From the NCBI RefSeq assembly GCF_013201935.1, contig NZ_CP053833.1:1860001-1924000 (forward strand): DNA of 64,000 nucleotides, read 5' to 3'. Source of the DNA: Arcobacter cloacae. GTDB lineage: Bacteria > Campylobacterota > Campylobacteria > Campylobacterales > Arcobacteraceae. Below the pieces are notes generated by a model. The model saw nothing but the letters and a program-made list of their open reading frames with translations, searched no databases and was not told where the DNA came from. Made by a program: the position numbers and the translations under genes. Shown in pieces: positions 30,178 through 38,628 of the stretch (positions within the stretch are counted from its first letter, which is position 1; every line of letters starts with the position of its first letter).

Positions 30178-31535
30178 TAAGAAACCACTTTATAAACCTC
30201 TTCTAAAGAGGTAAGATTATCTTTTACTTTGTCTTTTCCATCATCTAAAAGTGTTTTAAAATTCAGAGTTTTTAAATATTCATTAAACTCATTTATTGAT
30301 GCTTTTTTAAAAATTAATGATGAGATTTTTTCATCAACCTTTAAAATTTCTCCAATACAAGACCTATCATAAAATCTTGTGAAATTACATTTTTTACAAC
30401 CAATAGCGCCACAAAATTTACAAAAAGTCAATACTAATCTTTGTGCCATAACAAGTTTTAAAGTTGTTGAAATCAAAAAAGGATCTGCTTGTAAATCTAT
30501 AAGTCTTGAAATTGTTTCAACTGAAGAGTTAGCATGAATACTTGCAATTACTAAATGACCTGTTAAAGAGGCTTGTAAAGCTATATCTAAAGAGAATTTA
30601 TCTCTTATTTCTCCAATGAAAATTATGTCAGGATCTTGTCTTAAAATATTTTTTAAAACAACTTCAAAGCTAAGACCAATTTTTGTGTTTATAGGCACTT
30701 GACAAATAGAATCAATTTTATATTCAATTGGGTCTTCAACTGTAATAATCTTTTGTTCTTCATTATTTAACTCTTTTAGTATTGAGTATAAAGTGGTAGT
30801 TTTTCCACTTCCTGTTGGTCCAGATATTAAAATCAATCCTTGAGTTAATTTCAAAGTTTGATTTAAGATTTCAAATAAATCTTTTGATAAACCTAAAGTT
30901 TGAAGATTTTTATCTACATTTTTATTATCTAAAATTCTTAAAACTATTGATTCAGCTTCAATTGTTGGCATACAAGAGACTCTAAAATCGTATTTTTTAT
31001 CATCATAAATTAAACTAAATCTACCATCTTGAGGAAGTCTTATTTGAGTCATATCTAAATTAGAGATTAATTTTATATGAGAAGAGATAAATTTAAAAAA
31101 TTCTGCTTTAAATGCAAAAAAAGTTTTTAATCTTCCATCAACTCTAAATTTAAATAAAACTAACTCTTTATATTTTTCAATATGTATATCACTTGTTCTT
31201 GATTCTATAGCAAAAAAAATCAACTCTTCCAAAAATTTATCTATGTATTTATCAAAGCTATTTTGCAAGATTGATTTTGAAGCATAATTAAATAAAGAAA
31301 TCTTTTTTTCTAAATTATTTAAAATAAAAAGTAACTCTAACTCTTCTATTTCTTCAAAAGAAATCAATTTATTAAAATCATTTTTTATACTCTCTAAATT
31401 TGAATTTTTACAAACTAATACTTTTAAATGTATATTATCTTCATAAAAAAGAACTATCTTGTTTTCTATAAAATAATTTTTCTCATATCTTTCAAACAAT
31501 GAATAATCAATTAGTTTCTTTAAAATATTCTTCAT
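30174..31535 (-). CDS. GspE/PilB/CtsE-like secretion or pseudopilus ATPase
   Basis: Hexameric traffic ATPase of 453 residues. Motifs in order: RLPQDGRFS (GspE N2 linker), Walker A GPTGSGKTTTLYSIL, Asp box ITVEDPIEYKID, Walker B PDIIFIGEIRD, His box LTGHLVIASIHA, and the zinc tetracysteine module CKFCGAIGCKKC (CxxC-x4-CxxC). The N-terminal GspL-binding domain is short. It overlaps the upstream PilO/PilP-like gene by 29 bases. Domain structure supports a T2SS/T4P/Cts system; which one is not settled. Confidence 0.93.
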   Translation of the reverse strand: MKNILKKLIDYSLFERYEKNYFIENKIVLFYEDNIHLKVLVCKNSNLESIKNDFNKLISFEEIEELELLFILNNLEKKISLFNYASKSILQNSFDKYIDKFLEELIFFAIESRTSDIHIEKYKELVLFKFRVDGRLKTFFAFKAEFFKFISSHIKLISNLDMTQIRLPQDGRFSLIYDDKKYDFRVSCMPTIEAESIVLRILDNKNVDKNLQTLGLSKDLFEILNQTLKLTQGLILISGPTGSGKTTTLYSILKELNNEEQKIITVEDPIEYKIDSICQVPINTKIGLSFEVVLKNILRQDPDIIFIGEIRDKFSLDIALQASLTGHLVIASIHANSSVETISRLIDLQADPFLISTTLKLVMAQRLVLTFCKFCGAIGCKKCNFTRFYDRSCIGEILKVDEKISSLIFKKASINEFNEYLKTLNFKTLLDDGKDKVKDNLTSLEEVYKVVSY

Positions 31536-32202
31536 TTAATAACTCCAATTTTATTTCATTTAATTCATTGCTTAAAACAACAAAATCTCTATTTATTTTT
31601 ATTAATTTATAGTTTTCTATCTTTTCATTTTTTTTAATCCAAGTCTCATTTATAAAAGCATAATCATCAACTATGGCATTTATTTTAAATTCTTTATTTT
31701 GGTTATTCTGCGTAACAAAAACTTTTTCATGATTTTTTTCATATTCAATATTTTTTAGATTTTTAATGTAGTATTTATTCAAATTTATTTTTAATTCAAA
31801 GGTATAAATTTTCGTTTCTTCATTTTTATTCATATTTAAAAAATCTATTTTTGTAAAATTATTTAAATTTTCTATGTCTTTAATAAAATCAAAAATAGAT
31901 TGTTTATTTCCAACTGCTTTTAATAAAATAATATTTTCATTTTTTTCATTTTTAAGAATTGATATTTCATATTTTTTTGCCAGTTTTTCTAAAGATGAAA
32001 AAAGTTCTAAAAAAGAACTTTCAAATTTTTTATTATAAAACTCTTCATAATTTAACTTTGATGAAATTTCAACATCTTTATTTTTATCTTTTTCAAGAAG
32101 AAATAAATAAAGAAGTAAATAAATCAAAAGTGGTAAAACATAAAGTTCTATTTTTGTTTTTTTACTACTTTTTAAAAAGTTATTATTAAAATAATTTAAC
32201 AT
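31507..32202 (-). CDS. PilO/GspM-like membrane protein with PilP/GspC-like C-terminal region
   Basis: 231 residues: a short basic cytoplasmic tail (NNNFLKSSKKTKIELY), one transmembrane helix (about 22-37), a ferredoxin-like GspM/PilO-type region, and a C-terminal stretch INAIVDDYAFINETWIKKNE...VVLSNELNEIKLEL that resembles the beta module of PilP/GspC. It overlaps neighbours on both sides, so it belongs to the same operon. Assignment rests on layout and context; similarity is weak. It probably corresponds to a Cts accessory protein (CtsR/CtsX-like). Confidence 0.6.
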   Translation of the reverse strand: MLNYFNNNFLKSSKKTKIELYVLPLLIYLLLYLFLLEKDKNKDVEISSKLNYEEFYNKKFESSFLELFSSLEKLAKKYEISILKNEKNENIILLKAVGNKQSIFDFIKDIENLNNFTKIDFLNMNKNEETKIYTFELKINLNKYYIKNLKNIEYEKNHEKVFVTQNNQNKEFKINAIVDDYAFINETWIKKNEKIENYKLIKINRDFVVLSNELNEIKLELLNEEYFKETN

Positions 32203-33067
32203 TAACCACTACTTCATATAAATTTTTATTTTCTAAAAAATTTATTGATGAAGATAAAAAAATAGCTTTATTTTCTTCTAAAAAAGAATAAATACTCTCT
32301 TTATTACTACTATTTAAAACTATTTTGAGTCTATTTTGATTAAATTCTAAAGAAGTTAAATCTAAATTATTTGAATCTATTTTTTTTAATAACAAAGATA
32401 TTTTCTCTTCAAAACTTAAAAATTGATGCTCTTTTTTTAGTATTTCGATTTGAAAATTAGCATCAATATTATTAGTTTTTTCTTCAACATTAAAATCAAA
32501 AAGAAAAAATAAAACCACTACCTTTATCAATATAAATATATATAATATATAGAAATAAAAGCCGTAATTCTTTTTTAAAGTAGTTAGCTTCAACTCTTTT
32601 TTATTGGAGTTATTTAGGTATTTTTCTCTTAATTGAAGAATTTCATCTTCAGAGATAAACTTATATTCATTTATTTTATTATCAAATTTATTATTGATAT
32701 ATTCAAATAATTCATCATTTGATATTTCTAAAATAATTTTTTGTAAATAGTAAAACTCTCCATTTTTATACAAACAAAAAAAATTATTACAAATATATAA
32801 ATCAATAGAATTTTCAACTCTTATTTCTTTATAATATTCTTCAAAAAGTTGAAAATCAAAATATCTCTTTTCTTCACTAAAAATCAACAATTGATATATT
32901 TTTAATTCATCTATATAACTTAAAAATATTTTATCTGTATCTTTATATGTAAAATTTTGGATTTTGAAAAAACTTAAAAGAAAATTTCTGATATTACTAT
33001 CAGAAATTTTTTGAGTTACCTCTATTTCGAATAGAGTTAAATTTTCTAAAGAAGAGAAGTCATTCAT
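32186..33067 (-). CDS. GspL/PilN-like membrane protein of the same secretion operon
   Basis: 293 residues. A cytoplasmic N-terminal half without enzyme motifs, one transmembrane helix at about 168-190 (YGFYFYILYIFILIKVVVLFFLF), then a coiled coil and a small alpha/beta domain, the layout of GspL/PilN assembly-platform proteins. First gene of the four-gene set; overlaps the next by 17 bases. Very low sequence conservation. Campylobacter CtsX is a candidate equivalent by gene order. The promoter lies in the 78-base gap after era. Confidence 0.55.
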   Translation of the reverse strand: MNDFSSLENLTLFEIEVTQKISDSNIRNFLLSFFKIQNFTYKDTDKIFLSYIDELKIYQLLIFSEEKRYFDFQLFEEYYKEIRVENSIDLYICNNFFCLYKNGEFYYLQKIILEISNDELFEYINNKFDNKINEYKFISEDEILQLREKYLNNSNKKELKLTTLKKNYGFYFYILYIFILIKVVVLFFLFDFNVEEKTNNIDANFQIEILKKEHQFLSFEEKISLLLKKIDSNNLDLTSLEFNQNRLKIVLNSSNKESIYSFLEENKAIFLSSSINFLENKNLYEVVVNVKLF

Positions 33068-33145
33068 TTTAAGCTCTTTTATATAACTTTTTTAATTATT
33101 AAAGTATATAAAAATGAAGCTTAATTTAAATAATAATTTATATTA

Positions 33146-34030
33146 TTAAGAGTTTATATCATATCCTAATGCTTTTAAACCCTCTTTATTTTTTGTCCAA
33201 CCTTTTTTAATTGAAACAAATAGTTCAAGGAAACATTTTTTTCCTGTTAATTTTTCTATTTTTGTTCTTGCATCTTTCCCTATTCTTTTAATAGCTGTTG
33301 CACCTTTTCCTATTATCATTCCTTTTTGAGTATCTTTTTGTACAATAATAGTTGCTTTTATAACATCAACATTTGGTTTTTCTTCTACTTTATTTATAAG
33401 TACATCTGCTTCATAAGGTATTTCATCACTAATATTTTCAAAAATTGCTTCTCTTATAAACTCTTTAAAAATATCTCTTAAATGTTCAGTTGTGATAATT
33501 TCGGGGTCAAATAAATATGGATGTACAGGAAGATGTTTCACAACATTATTTAAAATATCAGCTGGTTTTGTCTGTTTTTTTATAGAAACTGGAATCACGC
33601 ACTCATATTTATCACTGTATTTTTCATACTCTTTTATTTTTTCAATAATCTGAGCATTTGTTACAAAATCTATCTTTGTAAGAAGTAAAATATGTTTTAC
33701 ATTTTTTTTATTTTTTTCTAAAAAATCTTCATAATAAGAGATTTTGTCAGTTACAGGAGCTAAATATAAAATTAAATCACAATCTCCCATAGCTTTTAAA
33801 GCCTCTTCTAACATATATTGATTTAACAATTTTTCTGTCTCATGAATTCCTGGAGTATCTACAAATATAATCTGGTCACTATTGTGCATAACTATTATAT
33901 TTGATCTTTTTCTTGTAGCATTTGCCTTATGTGAAACCATTGCAATTTTTTCACCAACAAGCCAATTTAAAAGTGAACTTTTTCCAGCATTTGGACGACC
34001 AACAACTGAAACATATCCGCATTTTGTCAT
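33146..34030 (-). CDS. era: GTPase Era
   Basis: Ribosome small-subunit maturation GTPase that binds 16S rRNA. 294 residues. G motifs: GRPNAGKSSLLNWLVG (G1), DTPGIHE (G3), LLTKID (G4), then a C-terminal KH domain with IIGKGATAIKRIGKDARTKIEKL (GxxG RNA-binding loop). Normal length. Transcribed in the same direction as the comM-like gene upstream, with a 70-base gap. Confidence 0.97.
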   Translation of the reverse strand: MTKCGYVSVVGRPNAGKSSLLNWLVGEKIAMVSHKANATRKRSNIIVMHNSDQIIFVDTPGIHETEKLLNQYMLEEALKAMGDCDLILYLAPVTDKISYYEDFLEKNKKNVKHILLLTKIDFVTNAQIIEKIKEYEKYSDKYECVIPVSIKKQTKPADILNNVVKHLPVHPYLFDPEIITTEHLRDIFKEFIREAIFENISDEIPYEADVLINKVEEKPNVDVIKATIIVQKDTQKGMIIGKGATAIKRIGKDARTKIEKLTGKKCFLELFVSIKKGWTKNKEGLKALGYDINS

Positions 34031-34100
34031 TATTTACCTTTGTTTATTAATAGCTGGGATTTTACCATATTTTTACTCCAAAGGGCTTTAATTTTATGCC

Positions 34101-35612
34101 TTATCTTCTCCTAAAATTCAAACTTTGTAATAAATCATTTTTAGTGATTATTTCATTGTCATTTAAATCAGCAATTGTTCTTGCAACCTTTAAAACTTTG
34201 TTGATACTTCTAAAGGATAATTGATAATTAAATCTTGCTTTTTCTAAAATATTAAGACTCTCTTCATCTAAAATACAATATTTTTTTATCTCTTCATCAC
34301 TTAATTTACCATTTAACTCTTTTTGTCCTCTTTGTTTTTGTTTGATAAAAGCTTTTATTATATTTTCGTGTAACTCTTTTGAACTAACTTTATTTTTATT
34401 ATCTTTAAAACTATCGTTCATAACTAAGTATAAATCTATTCTATCCAAAAAAGGTTCGCTTAATTTGTTTTTATATCTTTGAATTTCAATTTCATTACAT
34501 CTACACTCTTTAACACTTGAGAGTAAATTACCGCATGGACATGGATTCATAGCAGCAACAAAAATAAATTTTGTTTCATATAAAATTTTATTATTAACCC
34601 TTGATATTAAAATTTTATTATCTTCAAGAGGTTCTCTTAATGCTTCTAATATGGATTTAGAAAAATGTGGCAATTCATCAAAAAATAAAATTCCTCCATT
34701 ACTTAAAGCAATTTCTCCCATTTTTGCATTGGAACTTCCTCCACCAAAAATTGAAGATTTTGTACTTGAATGATGAGGAGAACGAAATGCTCTAATTGGA
34801 AAGAAATCAACCTCTTTAAAATCTAAAGCTAAAAGTTTTGCTTTTTCTAAAATTTCTTCAAGATTCATAGGTGGCATAATATATTGTAATCTTTTAGAAA
34901 TCATTGATTTTCCACAACCAGGACTACCTTCCATAATAAGATTATGGTTACCAGCAGCACATATCATTGCGGCATATTTAGCCATATCTTGACCTATTAC
35001 ATCTTTAAAATCTTCTAAATAATTTGTATCATAAAAATATTGTTCATCATTAATAATCAAAGTTTTATACTCTAACTTTTTTTTCTCATATAAATAGTTT
35101 TCTTTTTTATCTGTTTTAATAAACTCAATTGCTTGATCTAAATTTTTCACACAATAAATTTCAAGATTAGGAATATTTACTAGTTTTTGAGCTGTTTGAG
35201 TACAAACTAAAACCTTATTTATTGAGTCTTTTTTACTCAAAGATAAAATAATTGGAAAAATAGAATTTGTATCTTTTATATTTCCATCAAGAGCCAATTC
35301 ACCAAAAATAAATATATCACTAAAATCAACCTTTTTATCCTCATAAAAAGCAATTTGTAATGCAATTGCCAAATCAAAATGTGTTCCTTTTTTTGCGATT
35401 TCAGAAGGAGATAAATTAACAGTTATTTTTAGTGGTGGAAATTTAAAACCATTTGTTAGAAGTGCGGATTTAACTCTATCTTTTGATTCACTAATACTTG
35501 TGCTTATCATTCCAACAATTGTAAAAGTGGGAAGTCCTTTTGTAAATGTTGATTCCACATCAATAGCTATTGCTTCTATTGAGTCTAAAGATGCTGATTT
35601 GATTATTTTCAT
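34101..35612 (-). CDS. comM: YifB/ComM-family Mg-chelatase-like AAA+ ATPase
   Basis: 503 residues. An N-terminal Lon-S5-like domain (residues 1-165; NLSPSEIAKKGTHFDLAIAL) precedes the AAA+ Mg-chelatase core: Walker A MEGSPGCGKSMISKRLQ, Walker B GGILFFDELPHF, and the zinc-type insert AAMNPCPCGN...CRCNEIEIQRYKNKLSEPFLDRIDL. A C-terminal chelatase domain follows. ComM is a branch-migration helicase that helps recombine transforming DNA in other bacteria, which would suit the Cts-like genes nearby. The start ATG is at 35612. Confidence 0.93.
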   Translation of the reverse strand: MKIIKSASLDSIEAIAIDVESTFTKGLPTFTIVGMISTSISESKDRVKSALLTNGFKFPPLKITVNLSPSEIAKKGTHFDLAIALQIAFYEDKKVDFSDIFIFGELALDGNIKDTNSIFPIILSLSKKDSINKVLVCTQTAQKLVNIPNLEIYCVKNLDQAIEFIKTDKKENYLYEKKKLEYKTLIINDEQYFYDTNYLEDFKDVIGQDMAKYAAMICAAGNHNLIMEGSPGCGKSMISKRLQYIMPPMNLEEILEKAKLLALDFKEVDFFPIRAFRSPHHSSTKSSIFGGGSSNAKMGEIALSNGGILFFDELPHFSKSILEALREPLEDNKILISRVNNKILYETKFIFVAAMNPCPCGNLLSSVKECRCNEIEIQRYKNKLSEPFLDRIDLYLVMNDSFKDNKNKVSSKELHENIIKAFIKQKQRGQKELNGKLSDEEIKKYCILDEESLNILEKARFNYQLSFRSINKVLKVARTIADLNDNEIITKNDLLQSLNFRRR

Positions 35613-35685
35613 ATGTTGCTCTAATATAATAATTTTATTTATTATATTTACTTTTCTTTAATCCTAACTTTTATTTTAACTTTAC

Positions 35686-35695
35686 TTGCTATAAT
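35686..35695 (+). promoter_or_regulatory. Extended -10 promoter for the zinc-ribbon membrane protein
   Basis: TTGCTATAAT at 35686-35695 gives a perfect extended -10. It sits 25 bases before the ATG at 35721 and is followed by AGGAATT as ribosome site. It lies between divergent genes. Confidence 0.5.
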
Positions 35696-35720
35696 TGTCA
35701 AAAAATCTAGGAATTATTAA

Positions 35721-36101
35721 ATGTCAACACTTATGAACTGTCCTGAATGTAACCACGAAATACTATCACGAATGGGTACTATTTGTCCAAATTGTGGTTT
35801 TACTGTTGGTTATTTTAATGGAGATAAAAGAAGAAAAATATATGGTAAATTTTTTGCATTAACTGTTTTTGCTCCATTTATATCATTTATAACAATAATA
35901 TTTGCATCAGTAAATAAATACACTATGATGATTGCTATTGCTCTGTTTTTTTACTTTGCAATAAAATCTTGTCCATTATTATTTAAAGATCTTTTTGTAA
36001 CAAAATTTGAGAAAATCTTTTTTTGGTTTGTTTGGATTTTAGTAAATAGTATGCTTTTTACGATGATTTTTAACATATTAAGAAAAGGCTTTGAAGCATA
36101 A
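35721..36101 (+). CDS. Small membrane protein with N-terminal zinc ribbon, function unknown
   Basis: 126 residues. The N-terminus is a double CxxC zinc ribbon (MNCPECNHEILSRMGTICPNCG; cysteines at about 8, 11, 22 and 25). About three hydrophobic helices follow (residues about 48-70, 75-92, 98-120). Zinc-ribbon plus membrane proteins of this kind are widespread but uncharacterised. It stands alone between divergent comM and convergent def, with its own promoter and a strong terminator. Confidence 0.75.
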   Translation: MSTLMNCPECNHEILSRMGTICPNCGFTVGYFNGDKRRKIYGKFFALTVFAPFISFITIIFASVNKYTMMIAIALFFYFAIKSCPLLFKDLFVTKFEKIFFWFVWILVNSMLFTMIFNILRKGFEA

Positions 36102-36102
36102 A

Positions 36103-36147
36103 AAAGATAAGAGGTAATTTTTACTTCTTATCTTTTAATTTTTTTTT
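36103..36147 (+). terminator. Strong terminator after the zinc-ribbon gene, overlapping the end of def
   Basis: AAAAGATAAGAGGTAA (36103-36118) pairs with TTACTTCTTATCTTTT (36121-36136), with one G-U pair and a 2-base spacer. It is followed by AATTTTTTTTT. The stem includes the stop codon of the convergent def gene and can serve both strands. Confidence 0.8.
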
Positions 36148-36636
36148 CCACTCTTTTTCAAACTTTTTTCGTTTGATTATAGATAAATTTTCAATAAAAA
36201 GATGTCCTGAAAGATGTTCCATTTCATGTTGCCAAGCAACAGCTAAAAAATCTTCACACTCCATAGTTTTTTTATTTCCATTTCTATCAAAATATTCAAC
36301 TATTATATGTTTTGCTCTTGTTACATCTTCAGAAAATCCAGGAACACTAAGACAACCTTCTGTAAAAACTTGAGTTCCATCTTTATGTGTAATAACTGGA
36401 TTAATAGCTTCAATTAAATCATTTTTATCTTGAATATCTTCTTCATTTGGAAGATTTATAATCAAAACATTTAATGGAATAGCAACTTGAATTGCTGCAA
36501 GTCCTACTCCATTTTGAGCCATCATAGTATCATACATATCATCTAAAAGAGTATGAAGTTCACTATCAAACTTCTCTACATCTTGCGATTTTAATCGAAG
36601 TAATTTGTTTGGATAAGTTATAACTTCTCTAACCAT
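36121..36636 (-). CDS. def: Peptide deformylase
   Basis: Removes the formyl group from nascent proteins. 171 residues. All three motifs are present: NGVGLAAIQVAI (GxGxAAxQ), EGCLSVPGF (EGCLS) and QHEMEHLSGHLF (HExxH metal site). The C-terminus is lysine-rich. It lies 9 bases after clpP, forming the reverse operon tig-clpP-def that couples nascent-chain folding, proteolysis and deformylation. Confidence 0.97.
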   Translation of the reverse strand: MVREVITYPNKLLRLKSQDVEKFDSELHTLLDDMYDTMMAQNGVGLAAIQVAIPLNVLIINLPNEEDIQDKNDLIEAINPVITHKDGTQVFTEGCLSVPGFSEDVTRAKHIIVEYFDRNGNKKTMECEDFLAVAWQHEMEHLSGHLFIENLSIIKRKKFEKEWKKKLKDKK

Positions 36637-36645
36637 AATAAATTC

Positions 36646-37230
36646 TTATTTGTGTTTTGTTATAACTTCGTCAATTAAACCATAAGCACAAGCTTCATCA
36701 GCACTCATGAAATTATCTCTATCTGTATCTTTTTCAACTTTTGAGATATCTTGTCCTGTTTGCTCTGAAATAATAGCATTTAAACTATCTTTCATTCTTT
36801 GAATCTCTTTAGCTTGAATTTGAATATCAGTAGCTTGACCTCTTGCTCCACCTAAAGGTTGATGAATCATTATTCTAGAATTTGGTAAAGAGTATCTTTT
36901 ACCTTTTGTTCCAGAAGATAATAAAAATGCTCCCATAGATGCAGCTTGTCCTATACAAATAGTACAAACATCAGGTTTGATATAATTCATAGTATCATAA
37001 ATAGACATACCACTTGTAATTACTCCACCTGGAGAGTTGATATATAAATAGATATCTTTATCTGGATCTTCTGCTTCTAAGAAAAGTAATTGAGCAACAA
37101 CCGTTGAAGCTACTGCATCATTTATTTCACCACTTAACATAATAATTCTATCTTTAAGAAGTCTTGAATAAATATCGTAACTTCTCTCTCCTCTACCTGT
37201 TTTCTCAACTACATATGGTATATAACTCAT
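36646..37230 (-). CDS. clpP: ATP-dependent Clp protease proteolytic subunit
   Basis: Serine protease barrel that works with ClpX or ClpA. 194 residues, normal. Catalytic serine in [16 protein letters not shown], histidine in [21 protein letters not shown], aspartate in [38 protein letters not shown] is the standard N-terminus. It is nine bases from tig and from def. Confidence 0.98.
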   Translation of the reverse strand: MSYIPYVVEKTGRGERSYDIYSRLLKDRIIMLSGEINDAVASTVVAQLLFLEAEDPDKDIYLYINSPGGVITSGMSIYDTMNYIKPDVCTICIGQAASMGAFLLSSGTKGKRYSLPNSRIMIHQPLGGARGQATDIQIQAKEIQRMKDSLNAIISEQTGQDISKVEKDTDRDNFMSADEACAYGLIDEVITKHK

Positions 37231-37239
37231 AATAACCTA

Positions 37240-38541
37240 CTACTTTCCTAATTTTTCATCTAATAATTTAGATATAACTTTTTCTTCAATCATAGACATT
37301 TTAATAGCTGGTAAATATCCAGCTTCTTGATATTGTTTTAATACTTCTTGAGGATTTTGTCCCATTTGCATTGCTTCGTAATATAATACTTGCATTACTT
37401 CTTGATCACTTACTTGAACATTTTCAGCTTTTGCTAAAGCATCAACAATAAATGTTGCTTTTACTGAATTTGTTGCATCTTCTTTTAATTCATTTCTAAT
37501 CTCTTCAACTTTTGAAGCATTCTCTTTTAATTCATTGATTTCTGCTTCACTCATTGTTCTGATTTTGTTATTTAATGCATAATTAACTTCTTGCTCAACA
37601 ACTGAACTTGGTAATGCAAATTGAACTTTTTCTACTAAAGCTTCTAAATACGCAGGTTTTAACTCTTCTCTGTAGTATTTAGATTTAATTTCTGCTGACA
37701 TTTGCTCTTTTACTCTATCTTTTAATGTATCAATAGTTACATTTTCTTGACCTGGTAACATTCTTTGTGCAAACTCATCATTTAATTCAGGTGCAGCTTT
37801 TTCTTGAATTTCATGTAAAGTTACTTTAAAAGTTGCTTCTTTTCCTGCTAAATTTTTTGCTTGATAAGATTCAGGGAAATTTACAACGATATCTTTTTGC
37901 TCTTCATATTTCATTCCAATAACTTGCTCTTCAAATCCTGGGATAAATGAACCTGAACCAATTTCTAATGGATATTTTTCAGCTTTTCCGCCTTCAAATG
38001 CAACACCATCAACAAATCCTTCAAAATCAATAACAGCAAAATCACCCTCTTTTACAGCTCTTTTTCTTGCAATTTTCGCAAGTGGTGCTGAAGATTTAGC
38101 AATCTCTTCTAATCTTGCTTCAACATCTTTAATATCTGCTTCTTTATTTTCAACAGCTGGAATTAATGATTTATAATCACCTAAATCAACATTTGGTTTA
38201 GTAGCAACTGATAACTCAACTTCAATTGAACCATCTTCTTTTTTCTCAAATTTACTTACAGTTGGCTCACCAATTAAATCTTCATTTTTAATTTCTAATT
38301 GTTTTAAACCATCTTTTAAAATTTTTCTAATTGCATCAGCTTCTGCATCTTCTGCTAATTTATCTGCAAATCTTTGTTTAACAACAGCTACTGGAACTTT
38401 ACCTTTTCTAAAACCTTGAATATTCATAGTTTTAGAAGCTTGTTTTGCAACTTTATCTAAGTTTGCTTCTAAAATCTCTTTTGTTACTGTAGCAGATATA
38501 ACTGCATTTGCTTCATCAACTCTGTTTGCGTTAAATTCCAT
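37240..38541 (-). CDS. tig: Trigger factor
   Basis: Ribosome-associated chaperone and peptidyl-prolyl isomerase. 433 residues. N-terminal ribosome-binding domain with MNIQGFRKGKVPVAVVKQRF (the GFRxGKxP signature), FKBP-like domain around residues 150-245 (GDFAVIDFEGFVDGVAFEGGKAE), and a C-terminal helical chaperone domain. First gene of the tig-clpP-def operon. Confidence 0.98.
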   Translation of the reverse strand: MEFNANRVDEANAVISATVTKEILEANLDKVAKQASKTMNIQGFRKGKVPVAVVKQRFADKLAEDAEADAIRKILKDGLKQLEIKNEDLIGEPTVSKFEKKEDGSIEVELSVATKPNVDLGDYKSLIPAVENKEADIKDVEARLEEIAKSSAPLAKIARKRAVKEGDFAVIDFEGFVDGVAFEGGKAEKYPLEIGSGSFIPGFEEQVIGMKYEEQKDIVVNFPESYQAKNLAGKEATFKVTLHEIQEKAAPELNDEFAQRMLPGQENVTIDTLKDRVKEQMSAEIKSKYYREELKPAYLEALVEKVQFALPSSVVEQEVNYALNNKIRTMSEAEINELKENASKVEEIRNELKEDATNSVKATFIVDALAKAENVQVSDQEVMQVLYYEAMQMGQNPQEVLKQYQEAGYLPAIKMSMIEEKVISKLLDEKLGK

Positions 38542-38628
38542 TAAATTTACTCCGATTGTTATAATTTTAGCGCTGATTTTATCTAAAAATTACTAAGGCT
38601 TTACTAAAATAGCTTTTTTAAAGGAGTT

